Below, piece by piece: positions 57,465 through 64,000 of a DNA stretch of 64,000 nucleotides. Under the pieces are notes generated by a model that saw nothing but the letters and a program-made list of their open reading frames with translations, had not been told where the DNA came from and ran no database searches. Each line of letters opens with the position of its first letter. Within the stretch, counting starts at the first letter, position 1. This stretch comes from Bacillus sp. SA1-12 (lineage in GTDB: Bacteria; Bacillota; Bacilli; Bacillales; Bacillaceae), in the NCBI RefSeq assembly GCF_000981385.1, contig NZ_LATZ01000018.1, positions 1 through 64,000 on the forward strand. Direction: 5' to 3'. Position numbers and translations under genes: made by a program.

Positions 57465-58244
57465 ATGTCTAATAAAGAAACATTAGAACAATATGATCAC
57501 AAACAATTTCGAACACCTGATGGGTACACCTCTGATATTGCTGTTTTCACGATTCTTTCTTCTAAAGTAAAAGAATTTAAGCCGCCGCAAATGGCGTTAA
57601 TGCTGATGCTTATTAAAAGAGCGAAATTAAATGCTGAGGGGCACGCAAATATTGAAGCAGGAAAATGGGCATTACCTGGCGGATTTGTTCAACCAAATGA
57701 ATCAGCATTAGAAGCAGCAAAACGAGAACTTGAAGAAGAAACGAGCGTAAATAGCATTCATATTAAGCATTATGGCGTCTATGACCAACCGGGCAGAGAT
57801 CCTCGCGGCTGGATTATCTCAAATGCACATTATGCGATAGTACCTGAGCATGAGTTAGCTAAACGCAGAGCAAATGATGATGCAGAAGATGTAAAACTTT
57901 TTTCTGTTGATGAAGTGCTGTCGCTTGATTTAGCCTTCGACCACCGCCAAATTATTGAAGATGCAATCGCAGTTATCAAGCACGACTTATTGCAGACAAC
58001 GGTTGCAAGGAATTTTTTACAGGATCATTTTACGTATTCTGAATTACAGGCTGTTTTAAAAACAGTCACGAATGACCCTGCTATTACGAGTGATCAGGCT
58101 TTCTCAAGGAAAATAAAAACACTTCCTTTTATTGAAGAAGTTCCGGGTCAAAAAACACAACGAACATCAAAGACTCCTACACAACTCTATCGCTTTACAA
58201 ATGAAATGAATATCGTAAAACCGATATACACCGCCAGATATTAA
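57465..58244 (+). CDS. nrtR: NrtR-type Nudix regulator of NAD metabolism
   Basis: This 259-residue protein has an N-terminal Nudix domain (residues 20-160) with the box GGFVQPNESALEAAKRELEEETSV (positions 72-95), in which only the late glycine is replaced by Ser. A C-terminal winged helix follows (RNFLQDHFTYSELQAVLKTV, FSRKIKTL). NrtR proteins bind ADP-ribose or related NAD breakdown products and repress NAD genes. It heads an operon with pncA, pncB, nadD and nadE. The near-intact box leaves open that it is also an ADP-ribose hydrolase. Confidence 0.85.
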   Translation: MSNKETLEQYDHKQFRTPDGYTSDIAVFTILSSKVKEFKPPQMALMLMLIKRAKLNAEGHANIEAGKWALPGGFVQPNESALEAAKRELEEETSVNSIHIKHYGVYDQPGRDPRGWIISNAHYAIVPEHELAKRRANDDAEDVKLFSVDEVLSLDLAFDHRQIIEDAIAVIKHDLLQTTVARNFLQDHFTYSELQAVLKTVTNDPAITSDQAFSRKIKTLPFIEEVPGQKTQRTSKTPTQLYRFTNEMNIVKPIYTARY

Positions 58245-58276
58245 CCAATCTGTTGGACACTAGGAGGATTAAAACG

Positions 58277-58828
58277 ATGAAAAGAGCTTTGATAAATATT
58301 GATTATACGGTTGATTTTGTCGCGGATAATGGTGCCTTAACATGTGGAAAACCGGGTCAGGAGATTGAAGAACACATCGTAAAGTTAACAAATGAATTTA
58401 TTGATCATCAAGAGTTTGTTGTCTTTGCTATTGATGTTCATAATCAGGGAGATACCTTTCATCCCGAAACTACGTTATTTCCTCCTCACAATATCAAGGA
58501 TACAGAAGGCCGCAAGCTTTTTGGAAAATTAGAACAGGTTTATCAACAAAATAACCAAAAAGAGCATGTTTATTGGATGGATAAAACACGATACAGTGCT
58601 TTTGCGGGAACAGACCTTGAGTTAAAACTTCGGGAACGAGGTATAACAGAGCTTCATCTTGTCGGTGTATGTACAGATATTTGTGTTTTGCATACAGCTG
58701 TTGATGCTTATAATAAAGGATTTAAAGTGGTTGTTCATGAAAAAGCAGTAGCAAGCTTTAATGAGCAAGGCCATAAGTGGGCGTTAACACACTTTAAAAC
58801 ATGTTTAAATGCTACAATAATTGAATGA
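58277..58828 (+). CDS. pncA: Nicotinamidase
   Basis: This 183-residue isochorismatase-fold hydrolase deamidates nicotinamide to nicotinate. The catalytic triad is visible: Asp9 (NIDYTVDF), Lys103 (MDKTRYSAF) and Cys136 (GVCTDICVLHTA). DVHNQGDTFHPE supplies metal ligands. The ATG at 58277 follows AGGAGG; the TTG upstream at 58253 lies before that site. Second gene of the operon, 32 nt after nrtR. Confidence 0.88.
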   Translation: MKRALINIDYTVDFVADNGALTCGKPGQEIEEHIVKLTNEFIDHQEFVVFAIDVHNQGDTFHPETTLFPPHNIKDTEGRKLFGKLEQVYQQNNQKEHVYWMDKTRYSAFAGTDLELKLRERGITELHLVGVCTDICVLHTAVDAYNKGFKVVVHEKAVASFNEQGHKWALTHFKTCLNATIIE

Positions 58829-58874
58829 AATAAGAACATTTGAGAAATATGATTTTTAGCAGGAGGATTCAAGG

Positions 58875-60356
58875 ATGATGAATACCTATAATGATGATAG
58901 CTTGGCACTTCACACAGATCTTTATCAAATAAATATGACAGAATCTTATTGGGAAGATCATTTACACGACCGGAAAGCGGTATTTGAAGTTTATTTCCGA
59001 AAGCTTCCATTTGGAAATGGCTTTGCTGTTTTTGCCGGACTTGAAAGGATCATTCAATACCTTCAAGATTTTCATTTTAGTGAATCAGATATTGACTATT
59101 TACGGAATGAATTAGGTTATAAGGACGACTTTCTATTATATTTAAAAAATCTTCGCTTTACAGGAAATGTCTATTCGGTGATCGAAGGTGAAATGGTCTT
59201 TGGCAATGAGCCGATTATTAGAATTGAAGCTCCATTAGCGGAGGCACAGCTGATTGAAACAGCCATTCTGAATATCGTAAATTACCAAACGTTAATTGCT
59301 ACGAAAGCGGCGAGAATTAAACTTGTTGCCGGTGAGGATACTGTAATGGAATTTGGCACCAGACGAGCACATGAATTGGATGCGGCCATCTGGGGTACGA
59401 GAGCAGCATTTATAGGAGGCTTTGATGCAACCTCAAATGTCAGAGCAGGTAAATTATTTGGAATCCCTGTTTCCGGAACGCATGCACATGCATTTATTCA
59501 AGCTTATAAGGATGAATATATTGCCTTTCATAAATATGCTCGACGTCATAAAAGCTGTGTGTTCCTTGTTGATACGTACGATACATTAAAGTCAGGCGTC
59601 CCTAACGCCATCAGAGTTGCAAAGGAATTGGGCGATCAAATTGAATTTAAAGGCATTCGCCTTGATAGCGGCGACTTAGCCTACCTATCTAAAGAAGCAA
59701 GAAAAATGCTGGATCAGGCAGGTTTCCATGATACAAAAATAATCGCTTCCAATGATTTAGATGAAGAAACAATGATTAACCTTAAATCACAAGGAGCAAA
59801 AATCGATATATGGGGAATTGGCACCAAACTGATTACTGCCTATGACCAGCCTGCATTAGGTGCCGTTTATAAGCTTGTTTCGATTGAGGATGAAAACGGA
59901 CAAATGCTTGATACGATTAAAATAAGCGGCAATCCTGAAAAAGTGTCCACTCCGGGCCTAAAAAAGGTTTATCGGATCATTAATAGGTTAAACAATAAAT
60001 CAGAAGGTGATTATATTACCCTCTTCCATGAAGATCCTGAAAAAGAAGGAAAAATAAAAATGTTCCATCCTGTTCATACATTCATCAGCAAGTTTGTCAC
60101 TAATTTTGATGCAAAAGAACTCCATTGCCCCATTTTCCAAAATGGCAAACTTGTCTATGACACGCCAACGATCAGGCAAATGCAAGCCTACACGATGGAA
60201 AATTTACAATTACTGTGGGATGAATATAAGCGCGCCCTTCATCCAGAGGAATATCCTGTTGACCTTAGCCAAGCGTGTTGGGATAACAAAATGAAAAATA
60301 TTGAAGAGGTTAGACAAAAAGTGAAAAAGATGATTTCAAACCGTACAAATGAATGA
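58875..60356 (+). CDS. pncB: Nicotinate phosphoribosyltransferase
   Basis: This 493-residue enzyme makes nicotinate mononucleotide from nicotinate and PRPP. Motifs include LHTDLYQINMTESYW, VFEVYFRKLPFGNGFAVFAGL, MEFGTRRAH, GTHAHAFIQAYKDEYIAF (phosphorylatable His region) and FKGIRLDSGDLAYLS. Length fits the longer Gram-positive PncB type. The ATG has AGGAGG 9 nt upstream. Confidence 0.93.
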   Translation: MMNTYNDDSLALHTDLYQINMTESYWEDHLHDRKAVFEVYFRKLPFGNGFAVFAGLERIIQYLQDFHFSESDIDYLRNELGYKDDFLLYLKNLRFTGNVYSVIEGEMVFGNEPIIRIEAPLAEAQLIETAILNIVNYQTLIATKAARIKLVAGEDTVMEFGTRRAHELDAAIWGTRAAFIGGFDATSNVRAGKLFGIPVSGTHAHAFIQAYKDEYIAFHKYARRHKSCVFLVDTYDTLKSGVPNAIRVAKELGDQIEFKGIRLDSGDLAYLSKEARKMLDQAGFHDTKIIASNDLDEETMINLKSQGAKIDIWGIGTKLITAYDQPALGAVYKLVSIEDENGQMLDTIKISGNPEKVSTPGLKKVYRIINRLNNKSEGDYITLFHEDPEKEGKIKMFHPVHTFISKFVTNFDAKELHCPIFQNGKLVYDTPTIRQMQAYTMENLQLLWDEYKRALHPEEYPVDLSQACWDNKMKNIEEVRQKVKKMISNRTNE

Positions 60357-60402
60357 TCAGTAGACCTGCGTTTTTTCACGAAATAATTCATGGAGGTTCA
60401 CT

Positions 60403-61017
60403 ATGGGGAAAATCGGTATTTATGGATCTTCCTTTGATCCAATTACAAACGTACATCTTTGGACAGCAAGCACAGTCAGACATCGCTGCAAGCTTGATAA
60501 AGTGATTTTCTTACCATGTTCAAGCAAACGAAAAGACAAACAAATGCAAACAGAGGACATTCACCGGTGGAATATGCTGCAAATGGCGATAGAAAATAAC
60601 CAGGCTTTCCTTGCTGATGATTATGAAATGAATTTAGAAGCATGGAACATATCGACTTATGAAACATTGAACTATTTTAAAAACAAATACAAACATGATA
60701 CGATTTATTTTATTATGGGTGCTGATCTACTAATTGATATCGGTAAAGGAAAATGGGGAAATTCAACCCTTCTTGTGAAGGAAAACAAATTTATTGTCAT
60801 GGCTAGAGATGGCATCAATATGCTCAAAGCAATCAGCGGCTCCCCTATTTTACGGAATCATGATGATGGAGAAACTTTTCATTTAATTGATAAAGGGCTT
60901 GCCATGGAGATTAGCTCCAGCTATATTCGTGAGGAGCTTTCGCTTGGCGGAGAACCGCGTTATCTCTTACCAGAATCATGCTATAACTATATTAAAGAGC
61001 ATTCATTATACCAATAG
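60403..61017 (+). CDS. nadD: NadD-like nicotinate-nucleotide adenylyltransferase
   Basis: This 204-residue nucleotidyltransferase has the opening [19 protein letters not shown] (equivalent to the GxFDPxHxGH motif, with the first His replaced by Thr-Asn and the second His kept), [28 protein letters not shown], and [10 protein letters not shown] near the end (the ISSTxIR motif). It should convert nicotinate mononucleotide to deamido-NAD. The changes suggest a divergent operon-bound paralogue of housekeeping nadD. Confidence 0.8.
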   Translation: MGKIGIYGSSFDPITNVHLWTASTVRHRCKLDKVIFLPCSSKRKDKQMQTEDIHRWNMLQMAIENNQAFLADDYEMNLEAWNISTYETLNYFKNKYKHDTIYFIMGADLLIDIGKGKWGNSTLLVKENKFIVMARDGINMLKAISGSPILRNHDDGETFHLIDKGLAMEISSSYIREELSLGGEPRYLLPESCYNYIKEHSLYQ

Positions 61018-61030
61018 GAGGAATGATCGT

Positions 61031-61849
61031 ATGAACCTGCAAAACCAAATAATGAACGATTTACATGTAAAAGCAACTATTAATCCTAAGGAAGAAATAG
61101 AAACACGAGTTCAATTTTTAAAAGATTATCTAAAGAAAACGGGTGCGAAAGGCTTTGTACTAGGAATTAGCGGCGGGCAAGACTCTACCCTATCCGGCCG
61201 TCTAGCACAGCTTGCTGTTGAGGAGCTTAGAAATGAAGGCTATGATGCAAAATTTATTGCTGTAAGACTCCCATATGGTATCCAAAAAGATGAAGATGAT
61301 GCACAGCTTGCCCTTTCATTTATTAAACCTGATGAAAGCATTGCCTTTGATATTTCAAGTACCGTTGACGCATTTGCGGAGAAATTTAACACTACAGCTG
61401 GTGAAGAACTTACGGACTTTAATAAAGGGAATGTAAAAGCAAGAGTTCGCATGATTACTCAATATGCGATTGGCGGGCAAAACGGTTTATTAGTGATAGG
61501 AACAGACCATGCTGCTGAGGCAGTTACTGGTTTCTTCACAAAATATGGTGATGGCGGTGCAGACCTTTTACCGCTTACCGGTCTTACGAAACGTCAAGGT
61601 AAAAGCCTGCTGAAGGAACTGGATGCTCCAGAGCGATTATATTTAAAAACACCTACAGCTGACCTGCTCGATAACAAACCTCTGCAGGCAGATGAAACAG
61701 AGCTTGGCATTTCATATGACGAATTAGACGATTATTTGGAAGGGAAACAGGTTATTCAAGAAGCGGCTGAAAAAATTGAAAAACGCTATCTAGCCTCTCA
61801 ACATAAACGTGAGTTGCCGACCACTATGTTTGATGGTTGGTGGAAATAA
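61031..61849 (+). CDS. nadE: Ammonia-dependent NAD synthetase
   Basis: This 272-residue enzyme amidates deamido-NAD to NAD with ATP and ammonia. The PP-loop is [77 protein letters not shown] and TPTADL are intact. The start is the ATG at 61031 with AGGAGG 9 nt upstream. The frame extends upstream inside nadD, but that part is not translated sense. Last gene of the operon. Confidence 0.94.
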   Translation: MNLQNQIMNDLHVKATINPKEEIETRVQFLKDYLKKTGAKGFVLGISGGQDSTLSGRLAQLAVEELRNEGYDAKFIAVRLPYGIQKDEDDAQLALSFIKPDESIAFDISSTVDAFAEKFNTTAGEELTDFNKGNVKARVRMITQYAIGGQNGLLVIGTDHAAEAVTGFFTKYGDGGADLLPLTGLTKRQGKSLLKELDAPERLYLKTPTADLLDNKPLQADETELGISYDELDDYLEGKQVIQEAAEKIEKRYLASQHKRELPTTMFDGWWK

Positions 61850-62215
61850 GAAAAGCTCATGGCCCTGCTCAGCCAAAGGCAAATTAACGCTTATGAATAG
61901 AAAAAGTGTACTTACCGTCCATTCATGAGTAGCTTTTGCCCCTAGAGCAGCTAGGAGCAAGACACAGTAACTAAGTACAAGTTTTATGCTTAACTATATT
62001 TAAATGACGAAAATATTGTCTCAAAAAGGCTGAATCTCCAATGATACTAATATATAGAGGTTCTACTATTCTAGATCCTATATATTTTTTTCATGGGTCA
62101 GTCTTTTTTTGATTAGTCATCCTATTGCCGCTCTCAAATTACCATATTTATGATATTCTTAATTTAATAGGGCAATTTTACAGAGCCTTTATCTAAGAAT
62201 ACAGGGGGCGATTAT
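61850..62215. other. Gap after the NAD salvage operon
   Basis: It contains an imperfect inverted repeat, CCCTGCTCAGCC near 61863 and a partner around TTTTGCCCCTAGAGCAGC at 61935-61953, that may form a terminator-like arm. No gene was seen. Confidence 0.35.
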
Positions 62216-62284
62216 ATGAATTCATCTTTTAAAACAACTAGGGATAATATGGTCAGCGGGGATAACATGTTATCTTCCTATTAA
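62216..62284 (+). CDS. Possible 22-residue leader peptide
   Basis: An ATG with GGGGGCG just upstream reads MNSSFKTTRDNMVSGDNMLS then SY and stop, 38 nt before the APH-family gene. A candidate promoter TTGCCG...TATGAT lies at about 62124-62153. It could be a leader peptide or a chance frame. Confidence 0.3.
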   Translation: MNSSFKTTRDNMVSGDNMLSSY

Positions 62285-62322
62285 TGAAGTTTCCCCAATC
62301 TTTCTAAAAAGGTGGGAAATTA

Positions 62323-63117
62323 GTGATTTCTAATAGCCAATGTAATGAATCAACTGAAAAAATTCTTTCTGAACAAAAAGAAGTCAGTAAAAAGGCAGAC
62401 GTTGTGCTCAGGCCTGCAGGAAAGTGGACGAAAAATGTTCATCATGTGTTAAATCATTTACATCGTCATGGCTTCACTCAAGCACCACAACTTGTTGGTT
62501 CAGGTTTTTCCTCTGACGGACGAGAAGCCTTAACGTATATGAACGGTGATATGATCCACCCCTCCCCCTGGAGCGATGAGGGATTATTTGAGTTAGGAAA
62601 AATGATACGCTCATTACACGATATAATGAAAGCGTTTCCCCCGTTAGAAAACTCATGCTGGCAGGACTGGTTTATCCATGATATCGGAAAACCCGTTATC
62701 ATAAGCCATTGTGATATTTCACCTTGGAATGTTTTAACGAAAAATGGGAAGCCATGTGCTTTCATTGACTGGGAATATACTGGTCCAGTAGATCCATTAA
62801 TTGAACTATCTAGGTCATGCTGGCTATTTCCTTATTTAGTTGATGATGATCTTGCCATTTCTCAAGGCCTCCCCTCTCCGCAAAAAAGAGCCGAACAAGT
62901 ACGGTTAATCGTGGATGGATATGGTCTTGCTAAAAAAGAGCGCAGCGGTCTTTTCGAAAAAATAATTGAGGTGGTCGTTCACGAAACAGCTAACGAAGCA
63001 ATTGAAGGTAACGTTACATCGGAAAGCGTCGGTCCTCTTTGGGGGTTTGCATGGCGTTCAAGATCGGCTTCATGGATCCTAAAAAACCGGGCGGTATTGG
63101 AAAACGCGATAACATAA
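62323..63117 (+). CDS. Aminoglycoside phosphotransferase-family kinase
   Basis: This 264-residue APH/choline kinase-fold protein has the Brenner motif VIISHCDISPWNVLT (catalytic Asp, with Asn 5 later) and AFIDWEYTGPVDPLIELSR (metal-binding Asp in place of DFG). The N-lobe is short. The GTG start has AAGGTGG 7 nt upstream. Members phosphorylate small molecules such as aminoglycosides, macrolides, methylthioribose or homoserine. The substrate cannot be set from sequence. Confidence 0.83.
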   Translation: MISNSQCNESTEKILSEQKEVSKKADVVLRPAGKWTKNVHHVLNHLHRHGFTQAPQLVGSGFSSDGREALTYMNGDMIHPSPWSDEGLFELGKMIRSLHDIMKAFPPLENSCWQDWFIHDIGKPVIISHCDISPWNVLTKNGKPCAFIDWEYTGPVDPLIELSRSCWLFPYLVDDDLAISQGLPSPQKRAEQVRLIVDGYGLAKKERSGLFEKIIEVVVHETANEAIEGNVTSESVGPLWGFAWRSRSASWILKNRAVLENAIT

Positions 63118-63135
63118 GCACATAAAACGCGATAA

Positions 63136-63294
63136 ACATCAAAAATGAAGGTGTGAACTATGTTTCCAGAAAATAAGCAGAATAAGTTACAATAACATTG
63201 TTATGTAAACTATTAACACCAAAAATAAATGTCTGCACTATATTTCTAGAAAATCAACAATGTACTAAACTATAACATTATTATGTAAACTATA
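63136..63294. repeat. Two tandem copies of a roughly 80-bp sequence
   Basis: The first copy runs CATCAAAAATGAAGGTGTG, ACTATGTTTCCAGAAAAT, AACATTGTTATGTAAACTAT. The second runs CACCAAAAATAAATGTCTGC, ACTATATTTCTAGAAAAT, AACATTATTATGTAAACTAT. Order and spacing are kept with about one base in five changed. No protein is shared, so this is a non-coding duplication. Confidence 0.7.
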
Positions 63295-63300
63295 TCAACC

Positions 63301-63329
63301 AAAAAGGACAGAAGCCATCTGTCCTTTTT
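63301..63329. terminator. Bidirectional terminator between the APH-family and UxaA genes
   Basis: AAAAAGGACAG / CTGTCCTTTTT with a 7-nt loop and further T residues. It lies just past the minus-strand altronate dehydratase stop. Confidence 0.9.
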
Positions 63330-63332
63330 TTG

Positions 63333-64000
63333 TTATAAGGTGACACCTGTTTTAAAAATTGCAATTTCTCTGAAATTGTTTTTTTCATGATTAACAAGCT
63401 CACCGCTTGCAACCTTAATAATATAAGCGATAAAATCCTTTAACAAGTCTTCAGGTGATTGTCCTTCCAATAATGTTCCTGCGTTAAAATCAATCCAATG
63501 TCGCTTTGTTTCAAATATTTGCGAATTGGTTGAGATTTTCATTGTTGGGACAAATGTACCAAATGGTGTCCCCCTTCCTGTCGTGAACAACACAAGCTGG
63601 CAACCCGCTGCAGCCAAAGCAGAAGAAGCAACTAAATCATTTCCAGGCGCACTTAGTAGGTTCAAGCCTCTTTCTTTTAATCTTTCACCATATTTTAGAA
63701 CGTCTACTACTGAAGCCGTTCCCGCTTTTTGGGTACAGCCAAGAGATTTATCTTCAAGCGTTGTAATCCCGCCGGCTTTATTGCCAGGTGAAGGATTTTC
63801 GTAAACAGGCTGGTCATGCTTTTGGAAATAACGTTTAAAGTCGTTAATTAATTCAACAATATCCTGAAAAACTTTTTCATTTTCCGCTCGTTCCATTAGA
63901 ATCTTTTCAGCACCAAACATTTCCGGGACTTCTGTTAACACCGTGGTTGCTCCTTGGGCAACGAGATAATCGGAAAGTCTTCCAAGTAATGGATTTGCCG
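63333..64000 (-). CDS. UxaA-type altronate/hexarate dehydratase, C-terminal part (runs off right edge)
   Basis: The frame is open to the window end. The visible 222 residues begin ANPLLGRLSDYLVAQGATTV and contain EVPEMFGAEKILMERA, SPGNKAGGITTLEDKSLGCTQKAG, SAPGNDLVASSALAAAGCQLVLFTTGRGTPFG. These are features of the catalytic domain of UxaA/GarD sugar-acid dehydratases, which remove water from altronate or related acids in hexuronate catabolism. The N-terminal SAF domain lies outside the window, so which sugar acid is used is not decided. Confidence 0.85.
   Translation of the reverse strand, partial: ANPLLGRLSDYLVAQGATTVLTEVPEMFGAEKILMERAENEKVFQDIVELINDFKRYFQKHDQPVYENPSPGNKAGGITTLEDKSLGCTQKAGTASVVDVLKYGERLKERGLNLLSAPGNDLVASSALAAAGCQLVLFTTGRGTPFGTFVPTMKISTNSQIFETKRHWIDFNAGTLLEGQSPEDLLKDFIAYIIKVASGELVNHEKNNFREIAIFKTGVTL

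Noticed and set aside
60887..61030. Longer NadE start inside nadD
   Set aside because: The extra residues ([11 protein letters not shown]...) are an alternate frame of nadD. The ATG at 61031 has an ideal ribosome site and gives the usual NadE length.

Overview
The window is chromosomal DNA from a low-GC, endospore-forming member of the Bacillaceae. The strongest evidence is the block from about 27.7 to 45.5 kb. It holds parC-parE, a CoA-binding protein, plsY, hesB/yneR, yneQ, yneP, tlp, sspN, an fbpB-like gene, a TlpA-type oxidoreductase, the aconitase gene, sspO, sspP and a cotM-like gene. As I recall it, that is the gene order of the citB-parC region of Bacillus subtilis. Small acid-soluble spore proteins, a holin-like YwcE protein and typical AGGAGG ribosome sites support this.

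Layout. 0-3.3 kb: two IS110-family transposases, one cut by the window edge and one frameshifted. Each is followed by a 122-nt conserved structured segment, a candidate guide (bridge/seek) RNA. A nonsense-mutated DUF5063 gene lies between them. 3.4-8 kb: an AraC regulator, a secreted DUF3888 protein and a bifunctional penicillin-binding protein, among copies of a small dispersed repeat. 8.5-21.3 kb: an accessory redox and efflux island with two paralogous MFS exporters, three aldo/keto reductases, two short-chain dehydrogenases under a divergent LysR regulator, a MerR regulator, an alpha/beta hydrolase, a flavin monooxygenase and at least four gene remnants. Three promoters there share a dyad in a 19-bp -35/-10 spacer, which suggests one MerR regulon. 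21.6-27.1 kb: a FetAB-like ABC exporter, the OpuA glycine betaine importer and its divergent GbsR-like regulator.

27.7-45.5 kb: the conserved core described above. It is interrupted between sspO and sspP by a lineage-specific insert holding a coiled-coil protein, a membrane protein, a virginiamycin B lyase-like propeller and an MBL-fold hydrolase. A 52-bp minisatellite lies downstream of plsY. 45.6-56.8 kb: a GntR regulator, xylose isomerase with a cre site and a XylR-like operator, DedA, YwcE, a formate/nitrite channel, a tyrosine recombinase, an RNase J paralogue, a glutamine synthetase without GlnR beside it, and a two-domain VOC protein.

57.4-61.9 kb: a five-gene NAD salvage operon (NrtR-type Nudix regulator, nicotinamidase, nicotinate phosphoribosyltransferase, NadD-like adenylyltransferase, NAD synthetase). 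It is preceded by a promoter and a 19-bp palindrome, so the operon carries a full nicotinamide-to-NAD route and probably its own regulator. 62.2-64 kb: an APH-family kinase, a duplicated non-coding repeat and the C-terminal part of a UxaA-type altronate dehydratase running off the window.

All family calls come from reading motifs and comparing with remembered family members. No database search was run.
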